64,000 nucleotides of DNA. Origin: Bemisia tabaci (Eukaryota; Arthropoda; Insecta; Hemiptera; Aleyrodidae). Both the position numbers and the translations under genes were made by a program. Location of the stretch: NCBI RefSeq assembly GCF_918797505.1, contig NC_092802.1, positions 20,729,883 through 20,793,882 on the forward strand. The letters run 5' to 3'. Under the pieces are notes generated by a model, which was not told the DNA's origin, made no database searches, and saw only the letters and a program-made list of their open reading frames with translations. Of the stretch, positions 1-10,939 are shown in pieces; the stretch's first letter is position 1; each line of letters opens with the position of its first letter.

Positions 1-44
1 AAATTGATGAACAGAAAATTGGAACAGTGTGAATGATGGATTAG

Positions 45-110
45 AGTACCCTCGCACCTGTTTCGGCTCTGCCCGCACAAGCGGCGATTTCGTCCGGGTG
101 CGAGGTAGCT
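45..110 (+). repeat. Dispersed repeat, copy 1
   Basis: Shares a long stretch with 2320-2390, including GCCCGCACAAGCGGCGATTT. A second shared block follows in both copies (633-667 and 2402-2437, core AAACGCATG and GCATCCAG). The family is unidentified. The rest of 1-880 shows nothing else recognisable. Confidence 0.6.
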
Positions 111-1099
111 CATGAAATTAAGGTCTCGATGGACGATCGAATTCCCGAACCGATTACCATCTAAGTGTCGGGAGTCATCGGTCTTAAACTCATTAATTTG
201 CTTGATTTTAAAGTGAAAACTTGGCAGAAATGTTTCCTGAGGCAGGAAATGAGGAATGGTTGTTAGAATATTAATTTCAGCTGTCGAGCAATGACGCAGT
301 TGATCGAAAATGTGCAAGATTGCAGTTCTGTAGACGTGCCACTTTGACGAGTCTTACTCAGTCAGTCGATTTCGTATCCTAGAATGTGACGCCTCGGTCC
401 ACCGGTACTTTGTTTAATCAAATAAAAAAAATGTTCAACATTTAAATCCACTGCATCATTGCTTAAATTCCAACAATGGTGGCACTGTATTCTGATTTTA
501 CTTGGAACAAAATAGTGCGGCCCGTCAAAATTTGATGTAGGATGGTGACCATCAGTCATCAGCATGTCTACTTAGATCGGAATTGGTTCGGCATTTGATC
601 GTCTATCCAGGGCTTTAGTGAAAAATTGGTGAAAACGCATGAGCCAAGCATCCAGCAATATCCGCCCGCTCTTGAAAGGGGTGAAAAAAGTTCCTCTTCG
701 TGCACAAGGCCGTGATCGAAGACATAAAGATTTGAGTATCAACACATGAGTTCAAAACACCATCGATACACGCTCGGCTGCGAGCTAATGTTTATTGGTT
801 TGATGAATCAACAGATGGGGTACCACAACTCCTCTTCGCACTCGGGAGATGCTCATAGAGATGTAGCTGAATTTCTCTCACTTACAGAGTTAAAAATCCC
901 GGCGCGAAATTCGCGCTTACTCAGTTGCTATTTTGACCACCCGTTACTCTGAGTGCATGGATCCGGCGCGAAATAAGCTCGGCGCGAATTTCGCGCTCTG
1001 GCGGGAGTGAAAATCTGACAGGCAAACGTAAAAGGGAACTGCCGCAGCATGGTTTTAAACTCGGGTCGCGGCGGTGATAGAAGAGTGCGCTACCACTTT

Positions 1100-1739
1100 A
1101 GGGCTGGACACACGTTCAAAGTGGAGCTTCAAAGTGGTAAACGTTTAGTCAAGTGTTGATTGATGACCTTCGAAGGAGAGCGGCCCGCTCTCCTTTGAAG
1201 GTCATCGATGCTCTGCGGATCTCAACGTCCATCTAACCTCTCCAAGCGCGCGGCTATTACAATAATAATTCAAGTGCGTCTGCGTAGTGAAAAATTATGG
1301 AATTTAATCAGGTCATCGCAAAAAGTCCTGCCGTTTCGACTCTGAAAATTGTCAACCTAGTTAAAAACCCAGTCTCACTTGCTCCTGCAACAACCAATCC
1401 ATCACCAGGACAGGTTATCGTACAAGGTATAAATCCTGCTGCTTCCAAAGTAAATCAGGTCATCGCAAAAGGTCCTGCTGTTTCGGCTCTGAAACTTGTC
1501 AACCACTACAGCTTTTTTAACAAAATTATCACGGTCTATATCCTTTTCAATGAAATCAAACTGCTTCAGCACGATCTTTGTTTACTTTTAATGTTTGTTT
1601 ACATGAAATTTTATGGTTAAGTCTTCAAAGTCGTGTAAACACCGCTACAAAGTGAACACATCAAGGGCCACGTCACCTGTCAACTCTTGGCTGAACGTTT
1701 ACCACTTTGAAGCTCCACTTTGAACGTGTGTCCAGCCCT
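1100..1739. mobile_element. Nested inverted-repeat element (640 bp) with TTT duplication
   Basis: It has ~48-bp inverted ends (AGGGCTGGACACACGTTCAA and its complement) flanked by TTT on both sides (1097-1099 and 1740-1742). The empty site is visible in the related element near 8792-8810 (ACCACTTTGCCATTC), so the insertion and its 3-bp duplication are proven within the window. It also holds a ~45-bp hairpin (1161-1206). A 3-bp AT-rich duplication fits PIF/Harbinger-like elements (inference). Confidence 0.85.
1297..1620 (+). other. Repetitive 107-codon ORF inside the nested element
   Basis: An ATG-initiated frame whose first 70 codons contain two copies of NQVIAKxPAVSxLKxVN (about 148 bp apart at DNA level), joined by a Pro/Ala/Asn-rich stretch. 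It has no recognisable domain, no transposase motif and no splice context. It may be a chance frame kept open by repeated DNA, or captured coding sequence. I would not annotate a protein without expression evidence. Confidence 0.25.
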
Positions 1740-2319
1740 TTTGCCATTCGGCGCTCGTATCAGGTTGCCCTGAATTCACGCTACTTGAGGTACCTCGACT
1801 AATTCGTCCCTTCGTTGGTGATATTTACGCTCTGATATATTCACTCAGAGTGCGGCGCGAAATTCGCGCTGGATTTTTTTTCACGCTGGCTGTTCACTCA
1901 GAGTAAATCGGGTATTTTTAACAGTTGGATGATCATGAATTCCGGGTACAAATAATGGCTTTTGTAAAAGGGATCGAGGGCCAACGAACAAAACCGCCTG
2001 ATTGACAATTTTGGCAAAAATTAGTTAGCGACTCCGCCGCATTCTACAGTATAAAATACGCAAGTTTATAATTTCAGTTTTTTTCCAATTCTGTAGCGGA
2101 GCGCTTCACTGACGCGTCTTTTTTTCGTTTTTTTTCGTTTGTTTGTTTATTTAGGTTATGCGTCAACCAAGGTGGCTTCCAAAATCTGCGCGCAGACGCC
2201 ACAATCTTCAAGGAGATCTACTGTAATATCACTGGGTGCCCGTCTATTTTTGTTAGAATTTTAGTTAGCCTCTGATGAATTTAGTTCTGTAAATCTAAAT
2301 AAATGATTAGTTCAGGTGG

Positions 2320-2440
2320 CGCCCCCGTACCTGTTTCGACTCTGCCCGCACAAGCGGCGATTTCGTCCAGGCGCGGGATAGCCGGTATGAAAGCTAGTGG
2401 AAACGCATGGTGCGAGCATCCAGGAATATCCGCCAACCCT
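2320..2440 (+). repeat. Dispersed repeat, copy 2
   Basis: Second copy of the repeat seen at 45-110 and 633-667, with the two blocks closer together here. Ends are not defined. 1930-2320 and 2560-2790 show no recognisable feature. Confidence 0.55.
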
Positions 2441-2788
2441 CAAAAGAGTACACTGACGCTGTAATGTAAGAGAAAATTGCAAATCTATCCTTAAAATTAC
2501 AAACATGGCTAAGTTTTCTCTTCGTTCTGCAAAATCGTCAGTTTGCACGTCGGCAGTATTGTTCGTTCGTCATCGAGAGAACACAGATGTTGTAATTGTT
2601 GTAACAGTCTTTTCCGAGAGACAGCTTACTTCATCACTTAATGTACAAAAACTCATATAATTCGTCGTCGTTACACGGAAACCTTCCCTCCAAAAGTAAA
2701 TAGCACTCTTCAAGCTGTTTAGCTTGAGGCTCGCATCAAAATGATGGATGGTTTCTGCTTGAAGACCTCATAATTAGTAGGTCTATTC

Positions 2789-3039
2789 CGCCGTGCTTAA
2801 GGAAAAACGCCCTATGAGCCTTCAGACGTTGCCAAATTTCCTTCAATGAAAAGTGAGATTACTGGGAAATTAGTGAACATTCTTTCCAAATTTTCGTACA
2901 GTTTTGTACGCAATTCAATCCAAAAAATCTGAAAACTTCAAGGGAAAGTGCGCATGAATGTTGTAAAAAATACACATTTTACCGAGGGAAATTTGGCAAC
3001 TCTCGAAAGTTCATGCGGCATTTTTCTTTAGCATGGCAG
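2789..3039. mobile_element. GCCGTGCTAAGG-family inverted-repeat element
   Basis: ~250-bp non-autonomous element with ends CCGTGCTTAAGGAAAAACGC and a near inverse (GGCATTTTTCTTTAGCATGGCAG). Internal TTGCCAAATTTCC and GGAAATTTGGCAA are also inverted. The same family recurs at 9400, 10219, 51578, 54941, 59999, 61220 and 61475. Confidence 0.78.
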
Positions 3040-3049
3040 TGTTGTACGT

Positions 3050-4465
3050 ATAATTGCATGGGTATGACTTAGGCTAAAAACTTAAACGAGTTGAACATCC
3101 AAGCAACGGAAGTTGATGGCACATCAAAAAGACATCGACTTCCTTCGAGCGAACTAACATGATAAGTTGAATTTCACAAAGTATGTGGACATGAGTGATT
3201 TGTCGGCATTAATCAAATTAGGGGGGAAAATATAATAAAAATAAGGAGAGATGGTCTAAACATGAAGACATGATGTTAAAAGAAACGCGAAGAATCGCAA
3301 ATATAGTCCAGACCATCAGAAAACGCCCGAAGTAAACGGCAGTCTTAAAAAAATTAGGAATTCGACGATTTTAAACGAAAACCTATCTGAAATGAAATTT
3401 CACACTGCGGAAAAAAATTAAACCAGAGAAACTATCATTTCTGTTACACAAGTTTCTCGTTTTAATTTTCCTTGGGTAGAGCACTTAGAGCCGAGGAACT
3501 AAATGCGAATGATCAACTTTGATCAGATCTTTCTGGACATGAAAATTGCAAAGTTTTTTACGAAAAACCTCATATACATATGAATTTCCGTGCGAATGAG
3601 AAAAAGTACGGTACAGCATGTAAAAGTTAAAGTTCGGATATCCGATTAGAAAAAAAAAAAAAAATAGTACAAATCGGCATCCTACGATGATTTCAGGTCA
3701 TGAAATTCTTACAAATTTTAAAATAATTTTAATACCGTGGATGAAACAAATTAGGAGCCATTTTCATTTCTTTCAGGTGAAAATAGAAAAAGATTGCTTC
3801 GAGTGCACTCAGAAGTTCTATGAGGAATTTCCTCACGAGTTGCTAAAAAAAAAGCAAATTCACTTGCAGGAAAACGCATTTGAAGAAGACTAAAAAATTG
3901 CTTTTCTTGGATAAAAGTTCGACAAAAGTCATGTTCGAAAATTTCACACTACATCCGGTATCCAGAGAGCAGAGGACACTGAGTTTTTTCTTCATGATGT
4001 ACCGCAATGGAATACGTCATTTCATCTTTCCATCACATTATCCGTCATGATGTTCTCTGATGATAGGACGCAATAGACAAGAAGCAGAAGCAAAGGCGTC
4101 GGATTTGTGGCTTTTCGTTTGCGAAGGTTGCAAAGGATATCTCACTAGAAGAAAAAAGAAAAAAGTATGTAACTCACAGTCCTGCATGCGCGTGTTGGGT
4201 ATTTGATCAAACAAGGGGCAAGTATCCGATAGAATGCCACTAATGCCACAGATTGATCTTCTTCTTCCCAGAAAGCAACTCGGATAAAACAGCTGTAGAA
4301 AAAAAATATAATGAGCACTGTTAATGATCATACTAAATAAAGCAGATTTACCCTAAATGAGGCTAACTCCATCAGCCATTGCCAACCTCTCATATTTATG
4401 TTATTCGCTGAAAACCGAACAACAGACTGACTTGAAATCATGTGCATAGATTTATCGTTATGATG
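3050..4465. other. Stretch with no recognisable gene
   Basis: AT-rich DNA without a credible coding region. The only structure noted is a ~60-bp palindrome at 3411-3469 (AATTAAACCAGAGAAACT and its complement). Small ORFs here look like chance. Confidence 0.5.
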
Positions 4466-4690
4466 AAAAAAAAAACACTAGGAAGTGGCCCGAACTGTAT
4501 GTAACAAAGTGGAGAAATGGTGCTGGGTCCACACCATTTCGCGGGGAAAACAAAGCCAAGAAGTTCAAAATATTATAATTACAGTCAAAAATGAATTTTT
4601 TAAACTCTAATGTGTACCAGTACGAAACTGAGGGAGGAAAGTGTTCAGCTCAGACAGTTCGCATTGGAATATTAAGTTGGAGTCCCAAAA
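4466..4690 (+). repeat. Dispersed repeat (single arm of the 62.4-kb foldback family)
   Basis: Matches both arms of the foldback at 62394-62933: GGAGAAATGGTGCTGGGTCC, CAAGAAGTT, CCAGTACGAAACTGAG and GGAATATTAAGTTGGAGTC in the same order. Here only one arm is present. Confidence 0.75.
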
Positions 4691-4831
4691 ATTTTAATTA
4701 GAGTCAAAAGCTTGATTACCAGTTATTCAGAATGGACCGCGATAGCGATGCTCAATTCCAACTTTTGCAACTTAAGGATCTTGATTATACTATCACGGTA
4801 TTCATTCTGTGGGGAGAATAAGGTAAAGGAA

Positions 4832-6600
4832 ATGTGTGTTCTGCAGTGGCGTCACTTGCGAACTTGGGCACCCCTTTCATAAACAGAGAAAAAGAAAGCG
4901 AGGACTTGGTGGAAATCATTCAATGTGTAATGTGTACCTCTACTTTTCTAGCCTTGCGTTTGAGTCTCCAAAAATATTGGTCTTTAAGTACATGAAACAT
5001 CATTGTGCCATTTAATGCGTGTAATGTGTACCTCTACTTTTCTAGCCTTGCGTTTAAGTCTCCAAAAATATTGGTCTCCAAGAAGTTAAAACGTCAAAGT
5101 GCCGTTTCAGTCCATCTGAACTTGTTTTTTTAGCGGTTTTATGAAACTTTCTGTGGAAGTGATTGGCAGCAAAGTTGGATTGACGTTATTCTTAGAAAAT
5201 CTTATGCCGGAATCACACGCTGAATTAGGCAGCTGAATATGTAAGTCAACAGTCAACACTCAACACCTGAAACTTCGAATATTCGCGTTATTTTCATCCA
5301 AATGTGTACCAAATCTATTCTAATAGTTCCGACAAATCCAACATTGTCCGACTGTCGCTGAGAATCGTTGCTGAATTTTGCGCGTGACGCGCAAAATTCA
5401 GGCGTCAGGCCGATGACTTCCACATTCAAGCCACATTTAACGTGTGATTGCGGCATCCGAGAAAAGAAATGTGTGTTCTGCAGTGGCATCACTCGCGAAA
5501 TAGGGCACCCCTTACATAAACGGAGAATTCAAAGCGAGGACTTTGTGGAAATCATTCAATGTGTAATGTGAACCTCTACTTTTCTAGCCTAGCGTTCAAG
5601 TCTCTAAAAACATCGGTCCCCAAGTAATTGGAACGTCAATGCGCCATTTGATTTCATCCGAACTCGTTGTTTTTCTTGTTTAGCGGTTTTATAAAACGTT
5701 CAGTGGGGGTGATCGGTAGCAAATCTGGACTGACGTTACTCTTAAAGAAAATCTTAGAGAAAATAAATAAATGTTCTGCAGTGTAGTCACTCGTGAACTA
5801 AGGCACGCACCTCCTTCATGAACAGAGAATGGACCACTAGATAAGGTACGAATTTCAGCATTCTGATACATGTTTCTCAACCAAAATTTTACGTAAAACA
5901 CGATGCACACAACGAAAATTACCGAAATTAACTCCTTACGAAGATATTTAATGATTCTTAATGCGTGAATTCAAACCACCCGCTCATGAAAACATAATGC
6001 TCTACATGATTCACATCGCGCGCTAAACGTTATGACAGTCTCTGCGATATAAAAATCTGGCAACCTTAATCTTGACGCTTTGGCTCAGTTATAGCAAATT
6101 GCTTATGGTTTGATCAACACATGGTGGGAAATGAACATTACTCGTTTGAGAAGCTTGCTGAAACCGTTGTAGTGGGCGATTTGACTCACGTAGAGTTTTG
6201 AGTTTCTTGTGAGCGGGCAGTTCAAATTCCTCGTAACCAATGTGAAATAAAAACGTTAATATCTTCGTTAGGAGTTGGTTTCCGTAATTTTCGTTGTGTG
6301 AATCGTTTTCCACGTGAAATTCTGGTTAAGAAACATGTATCAGATCGCTTAAATTCGTACCTTGTCTAGTGGTCCATTGAAAGCGAGGACTTGGTGGAAA
6401 TCATTCAATGTGTAATGTGAACCTCTACTTTTCTAGCCTTGCGTTTAAGTCTCCAAAAAGATTGGTTTCCAAGTGAATGAAACGTCAATGCGCCATTTGA
6501 TTCCATCCGAACTCGTCGTTTTTTTACAGCGGTTTAATAAAACGTTCTGTAGGAGTGATCGGCAGCAAATCTGGATTGACGTTATTCTTATAGAGACCGG
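4832..6600 (+). repeat. Three imperfect tandem copies of a ~290-bp unit
   Basis: The unit runs from TGTGTTCTGCAGTGG through CTCTACTTTTCTAGCC to GCAGCAAATCTGGATTGACG. Copies lie at ~4832-5200, 5466-5755 and 5770-5830 plus 6376-6600. The third is split by the element at 5831-6375. The first copy has its own internal duplication (4936 and 5030). Confidence 0.75.
5831..6375. mobile_element. GGACCACTAG-ended inverted-repeat element (545 bp)
   Basis: Ends are GGACCACTAGATAAGGTACG and its near complement, with inverted similarity over ~120 bp. It interrupts a tandem-repeat unit whose uninterrupted form is visible near 5525 (GAGAATTCAAAGCG), with an apparent 2-3 bp AT duplication. A related, more diverged copy is at 30749-31081. 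Confidence 0.78.
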
Positions 6601-6749
6601 CACAAGACAGCACGTAGGAGTAAAAATGTCTTAATTGGACTTCATTTTGCGATCAGGAACTGCTATTTCTGACTCATTTACATATAGATCGCTTTTCTAA
6701 ATAGGAAAACTAATGAGACATACGTCGTTTCTAAAGTGAGCTAGATACA

Positions 6750-7951
6750 GGGTGTCCCAAAAGTCCGTACCCCCCCTCGTAACTTTTGAACGGTTGAAGA
6801 TAGAAAAACGAAACTTTGGGAATGTTTCTATCTTAAAGGAGACCATCTTCCAGGGGGGTCAAAATTTTTGTCCCCCCCTCAGGGGGGGCTCGGGGGCCCC
6901 CAACTTTTTTTTTTCAAATGGTAACCCCTATCTTGTGATACCTCATTCGAAAGAACATAAAAAACTAAGAATTTTGGCGCAAACCGCAAATCAATATCTT
7001 AATTTTTGACCGAGTTATGATAGGTCAAAGGTCAACTTTGACCTATTTTCAAAAAATCATATCTCCGGTTCAAATTATCGTAATGAAAAAAATAAAACGG
7101 GAAAATTTACCAAATTGTAAGCACTTTCAAGTAAAAATCACAGAAATTACTTCAAACTAATTTTAAGGGGGGTTTCGGACCCCCAAATACGTCATTTTAA
7201 AGGTCATACGATATTCTCACGAAATGAGCCAATTTTCCCTTACTTTTCCTTAACATTATCTTAGAAAGTTCAAAATCAGTTCAACATTGCGTTTTCAAGT
7301 CCCCAAATTTTTGGCGAAGTTCAAAAAACGAAATTTAAGGTGATTTAATTCAACCATTTAAATTTCATTTTTTAAAAAAACTTTGTTCGTTTGGGGACTT
7401 GAAAACGCAATGTTGAACTGATTTTGAACTTTCTAAGATAATGTTAAGGAAAAGTAAGGGAAAATTGGCTCATTTCGTGAGAATATCGTATGACCTTTAA
7501 AATGACGTATTTGGGGGTCCGAAACCCCCCTTAAAATTAGTTTGAAGTAATTTCTGTGATTTTTACTTGAAAGTGCTTACAATTTGGTAAATTTTCCCGT
7601 TTTATTTTTTTCATTACGATAATTTGAACCGGAGATATGATTTTTTGAAAATAGGTCAAAGTCGACCTTTGACCTATCATAACTCGGTCAAAAATTAAGA
7701 TATTGATTTGCGGTTTGCGCCAAAATTCTTAGTTTTTTATGCTCTTTCGAATGAGGTATCACAAGATAGGGGTTACCATTTGAAAAAAAAAAGTTGGGGG
7801 CCCCCGAGCCCCCCCTGAGGGGGGGACAAAAATTTTGACCCCCCTGGAAGATGGTCTCCTTTCAGATAGAAACATTCCCAAAGTTTCGTTTTTCTATCTT
7901 CAACCGTTCAAAAGTTACGAGGGGGGGTACGGACTTTTGGGACACCCTGTA
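6750..7951. mobile_element. 1.2-kb foldback element, arms ~560 bp
   Basis: The left arm (~6750-7307) and right arm (~7390-7951) are almost perfect inverted copies around an ~80-bp centre. The termini are CAGGGTGTCCC and GGGACACCCTG flanked by TA, a pattern common in Tc1/mariner-like short elements. The arms include C- and G-runs and the block GGTCAAAGGTCAACTTTGACC. Small ORFs inside are by-products. High arm identity suggests recent insertion or gene conversion. Confidence 0.88.
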
Positions 7952-8198
7952 TAGTAGTTCCTAGCTTAATGCAAAATGTACTTCAATCATGGAGGAGGAG
8001 CTAAGCCAATGCAGTCTGATTAGACGACTGCGCTACGTTCTTGGCTCGCAAATCGCGCCAAGTTCCCGAATGCGTACGGTATTACGCATATAATGTGTAC
8101 ACTGTTAAAATCCCGGCGCGAAATTCACGGTCACTCAGTTACTATTTTGACCACCTTTTACTCTGAGTGCATGGTTCCGGCGCGAATTTCGCGCTCTG

Positions 8199-8696
8199 CA
8201 GCCCGACCACAGACTTCTATGGCTCCCGGCGATAGAAGTGCAAGTTTGTTCCATAGCAGTTCTATCGCTAGAATTTTTGCGACCACGGACCGCGATGGAA
8301 CGGCGATGGAAGGCGTGCGATGTTGAACGATTAACTGAAAAAGAGGAAAATGTTCTCAACCAATCACCGTCCTTGATGCATGCATCGAAGAAGAAGAAGC
8401 AGGTTGGAAAACATAAATGGCGGGAGATACACTAACCTCAAAATTTCGGTTTCAACCAATAACTTGAACTAAATCAACTTCAATGGCCGACGAGTGAGAA
8501 GCACGTACAAAAAAGAAGAACCCTAACCTCAATTTCGATGGAATCGAGCAGTTCTATCGACCCATGAGCGATGGAACAGAGTTCCAAAGGCCGTTTCTAT
8601 AGATCTAGGTCTGTGGTCGCCCTCGAAGGGTATTTCATTGGAATGGAACCGAGTTCTATCAATATCGATGGAAGTCAGAAGTCTGTGGTCGGGCTG
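8199..8696. mobile_element. Nested CAGCCCGACC-ended element (498 bp) with CTG duplication
   Basis: Perfect 20-bp inverted ends CAGCCCGACCACAGACTTCT, flanked by CTG at 8196-8198 and 8697-8699. The empty site GCGCTCTGGCGGG is present in the sister copy near 996. The interior has many TTCTATCG/CGATGGAA variants. The superfamily is not certain. Confidence 0.85.
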
Positions 8697-8737
8697 CTGG
8701 CGGGAGTGAAAATCTGACAGGCAAACGTAAAACGGAA

Positions 8738-8815
8738 CTGCCGCAGCAGGGATTCAAACTCGAGTCGCGGCGATGATAGACGAGTTCGCTACCACTTTGC
8801 CATTCGGCGCTCGTA
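8738..8815 (-). other. tRNA-like (SINE-like) segment inside the DNA element
   Basis: Read on the minus strand it has a good A-box-like TGGCAAAGTGGTAG and, about 35 bases later, a B-box-like GAGTTTGAATCCC, flanked by GC-rich arms. It does not fold into a clean tRNA and I cannot name an isotype. The same segment in copy 1 (1044-1100 plus 1743-1755) is split by the TTT-flanked insertion. Probably tRNA-derived sequence captured by, or fused with, the element. Confidence 0.5.
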
Positions 8816-9399
8816 CCGGAAGGCCTTGCATTTACGCTCCACTAATTCGTCCGTCGTTGGTGATATTTACGCTCTGATCTATTCCCTCAGAGTACGGCGC
8901 GAAATTCGCGCTGGATTTTTTTTTCACGCCGGCTGTTCACTAAGAGTAAATCATTGATTTTTAACAGTATGGCAATGCGCGCACACGAGTATGGAACGCA
9001 TTTTGATCAAAAATTAATGAATTTTATTTCATTCATTTTTCAAGGTTGCAGCCTACGTAATTTTCACACAGCTTTCGCAGTTCACGACCGGTTGATCCGC
9101 AAACGTTATGCACCCCTGCTTTTTTCGAGCTTCGGAGTTCGTTTCAAGGAAACCAGAGCCACATCGTGTGCCTCGCGAAGACTAATTAATTGAGAAACAT
9201 TACTTAAATTGCTAATTCCTGATGCATAAAGGAGCTGCATTGAACTTTGGGCGCGTAATAGAATACTCTAAGTTAAAAAATCGCGTACCCCGCGGGAAGA
9301 TCTCGTAGGTAAAACCGTACCTTCTCATACATAATTTTTACATTTTCTAAACTTTCGTGCTTTTCCCTTTAAAAGTATCTGTGCTTTTACACCCTCCCT

Positions 9400-9612
9400 G
9401 CCGTTCCAAGGAAATACGAAGTATGAGCATTCGAACTTTGCGAAGTTTCCTCTCAGAAAAGATTGATTTCCGAACGAAGTCAAAGGTATCATTCCTTGAA
9501 AATTTTAGACTTTTTGGATTAAAGTACGGGCAAAATTATCTGGAAAATTAGAAGGAAAAGATCCACGAGTGCCCCGAAAATTCGTGATTTGTCAAAGAAC
9601 ATTTGGTAACGC
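9400..9612. mobile_element. GCCGTGCTAAGG-family element, right end truncated
   Basis: Left part is clear (CCGTTCCAAGGAAATACGAA, then the family interior GGATTAAAGTACGGGCAAAATTAT), but the closing inverted end is missing. The next element begins at ~9612. 8970-9400 holds nothing recognisable. Confidence 0.6.
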
Positions 9613-9851
9613 CCCACAATGGATCAAGTCGATGGGGGAGGTCGGACAAAATTTGGAAACTTAAAAAGCTCATAACTTCATTCATACTAAACTTTGAGGT
9701 TTTAAACGTGGTTACATTGGTTTCCTCGTGAAATTTTCATTTAAGAGCACCAACCTTAAAATTTAAAATGTGACGAATTTAACTTCAAAATTTGCAGTTT
9801 TCGTTGAAAATGTATTGCCCGACCTCTTTAATTGACTCGATCTACAGTGCG
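9612..9851. mobile_element. CACAGTGGATCGAGTCAA-family element, copy 1
   Basis: Inverted ends CACAATGGATCAAGTCGATG and the complement of TTGACTCGATCTACAGTGCG. Shares ends and interior with 14106-14348. Length ~240 bp with no coding capacity. Confidence 0.7.
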
Positions 9852-9857
9852 CCTGAG

Positions 9858-10021
9858 CAGTGGCGTGGCGTGAATGATCGATTGTCGATATTTTCTCATT
9901 TGTAGGTATGGTAAAGAATCGATTATTAAGGCGTTCGCTGCGAACACCCTGTGTATCGATCCTTTCCCATAGGTTTAAATGGCAAATCAATCGATATATC
10001 GCAAAGCACGCCACGCCACTG
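9858..10021. mobile_element. 164-bp hAT-like element, copy 1
   Basis: Ends CAGTGGCGTGGCGTG are perfectly inverted and flanked by the 8-bp duplication CGCCTGAG (9850-9857 and 10022-10029), the signature of hAT transposition. A copy of the same length is at 52326-52489. Confidence 0.9.
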
Positions 10022-10218
10022 CGCCTGAGAACTCACAAGTCATTTTTCCTCGGCTCGCAGCTGCTTTTAAATCTACACATCTTTCAATGCCTGGGTCTAA
10101 AATAAATGTATTCACCAAACAACCATCAACTAATACTTAATGGTAAAGACATGCATAAGTTTAGACCTAAGCCACAGATTTGATGAATTCTTAATGGTCT
10201 TTACGTTTCAAACTTTAC

Positions 10219-10476
10219 GGTCGTGCTAGGGAAGAACGTCGTATGAATACATACTGAAGAGTTGCAAAAGTTCTTCAGAGTAAAACATGCATTTTTTAGG
10301 AAAGTTGTGCATATTTTTCCTTGAAATTTTCACATGTTTTGGATTAAATTACGTATAAAATAGTCAGAAAAGTTCGAAGAAAAATATTCACCATTTTTCC
10401 GGTAAATACGCGACTTTCATTGAAGGAAACATGACAACGCATGAAAGCTCATACACGATCTTCCTTGACATGGCAT
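10219..10476. mobile_element. GCCGTGCTAAGG-family element, copy
   Basis: Ends GTCGTGCTAGGGAAGAACG and ATCTTCCTTGACATGGCAT, with the family interior (GGATTAAATTACGTATAAAAT). Diverged but full length. Confidence 0.65.
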
Positions 10477-10534
10477 AAATAAATCTGTGAAATACACAGT
10501 TGAAAATGGAAGAAAGAGTGACAGGATTGCCGGC

Positions 10535-10910
10535 GATCTGAAAACCGGAAAAATCAGGGAAAGTTAGGGATTTTACGACGACCGGGAAACGTCAGGGCAA
10601 GTCAGGGAATTTTTGACGCATGCACTAATCACTGAAACATATCACTGATCTTCTAACTGTTCACCCTTTCCGGTCATTTTAAGGCTTTTCATCTTGTCCA
10701 GCAACTGAATACCTTTCACTCATAATTTGTTCTCTACACAAGAAATTTTCTTACGAAGTTTAGTGAAAGTTAGCGTCCTTATAAAAGAAAACAAGTATAA
10801 ATTTTGTTCGAAGACCAGGGAAAGTCAGAGCTATACACAATTTTGGAGCCGGGAAAAAAAATCAGGAAAAGTCAGGTAATTTGAAGGTTAGGAAATTATG
10901 GCAACCCCGC
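10535..10910 (+). repeat. CAGGGAAAGTCAGGGAATTTT-type dispersed repeat
   Basis: Has several spaced variants of GGGAAAxxTCAGGxAA. Reverse-oriented relatives are at 35985-36300 and 54020-54330. The family is unknown to me and the ends are unclear. Confidence 0.55.
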
Positions 10911-10939
10911 AGAGAGAGAAACAACGACGACGGCAACAA

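Larger units (their letters stand above)
889..1929. mobile_element. GTTAAAAAT-ended element with tRNA-like segment, copy 1 (interrupted)
   Basis: Ends are GTTAAAAATCCC (889-900) and its near inverse GGGTATTTTTAAC. Subterminal palindromes GGCGCGAAATTCGCGC occur near both ends. It shares these and the interior with 8102-8968. A tRNA-like segment lies in the interior (minus strand) and is interrupted by the nested element at 1100-1739. No transposase is present, so it is non-autonomous. Confidence 0.72.
8102..8968. mobile_element. GTTAAAAAT-ended element with tRNA-like segment, copy 2 (interrupted)
   Basis: Ends are CTGTTAAAATCCCGGCGCG and GATTTTTAACAG. It is collinear with copy 1 at 889-1929 (same subterminal palindromes, same interior) but carries a different nested insertion (8199-8696). 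It provides the empty site for copy 1's insertion, and copy 1 provides its own. Confidence 0.75.

Noticed and set aside
6752..7009. 85-codon plus-strand frame
   Set aside because: Lies entirely in one arm of the 1.2-kb foldback; the opposite arm gives an equivalent shadow. No domain.
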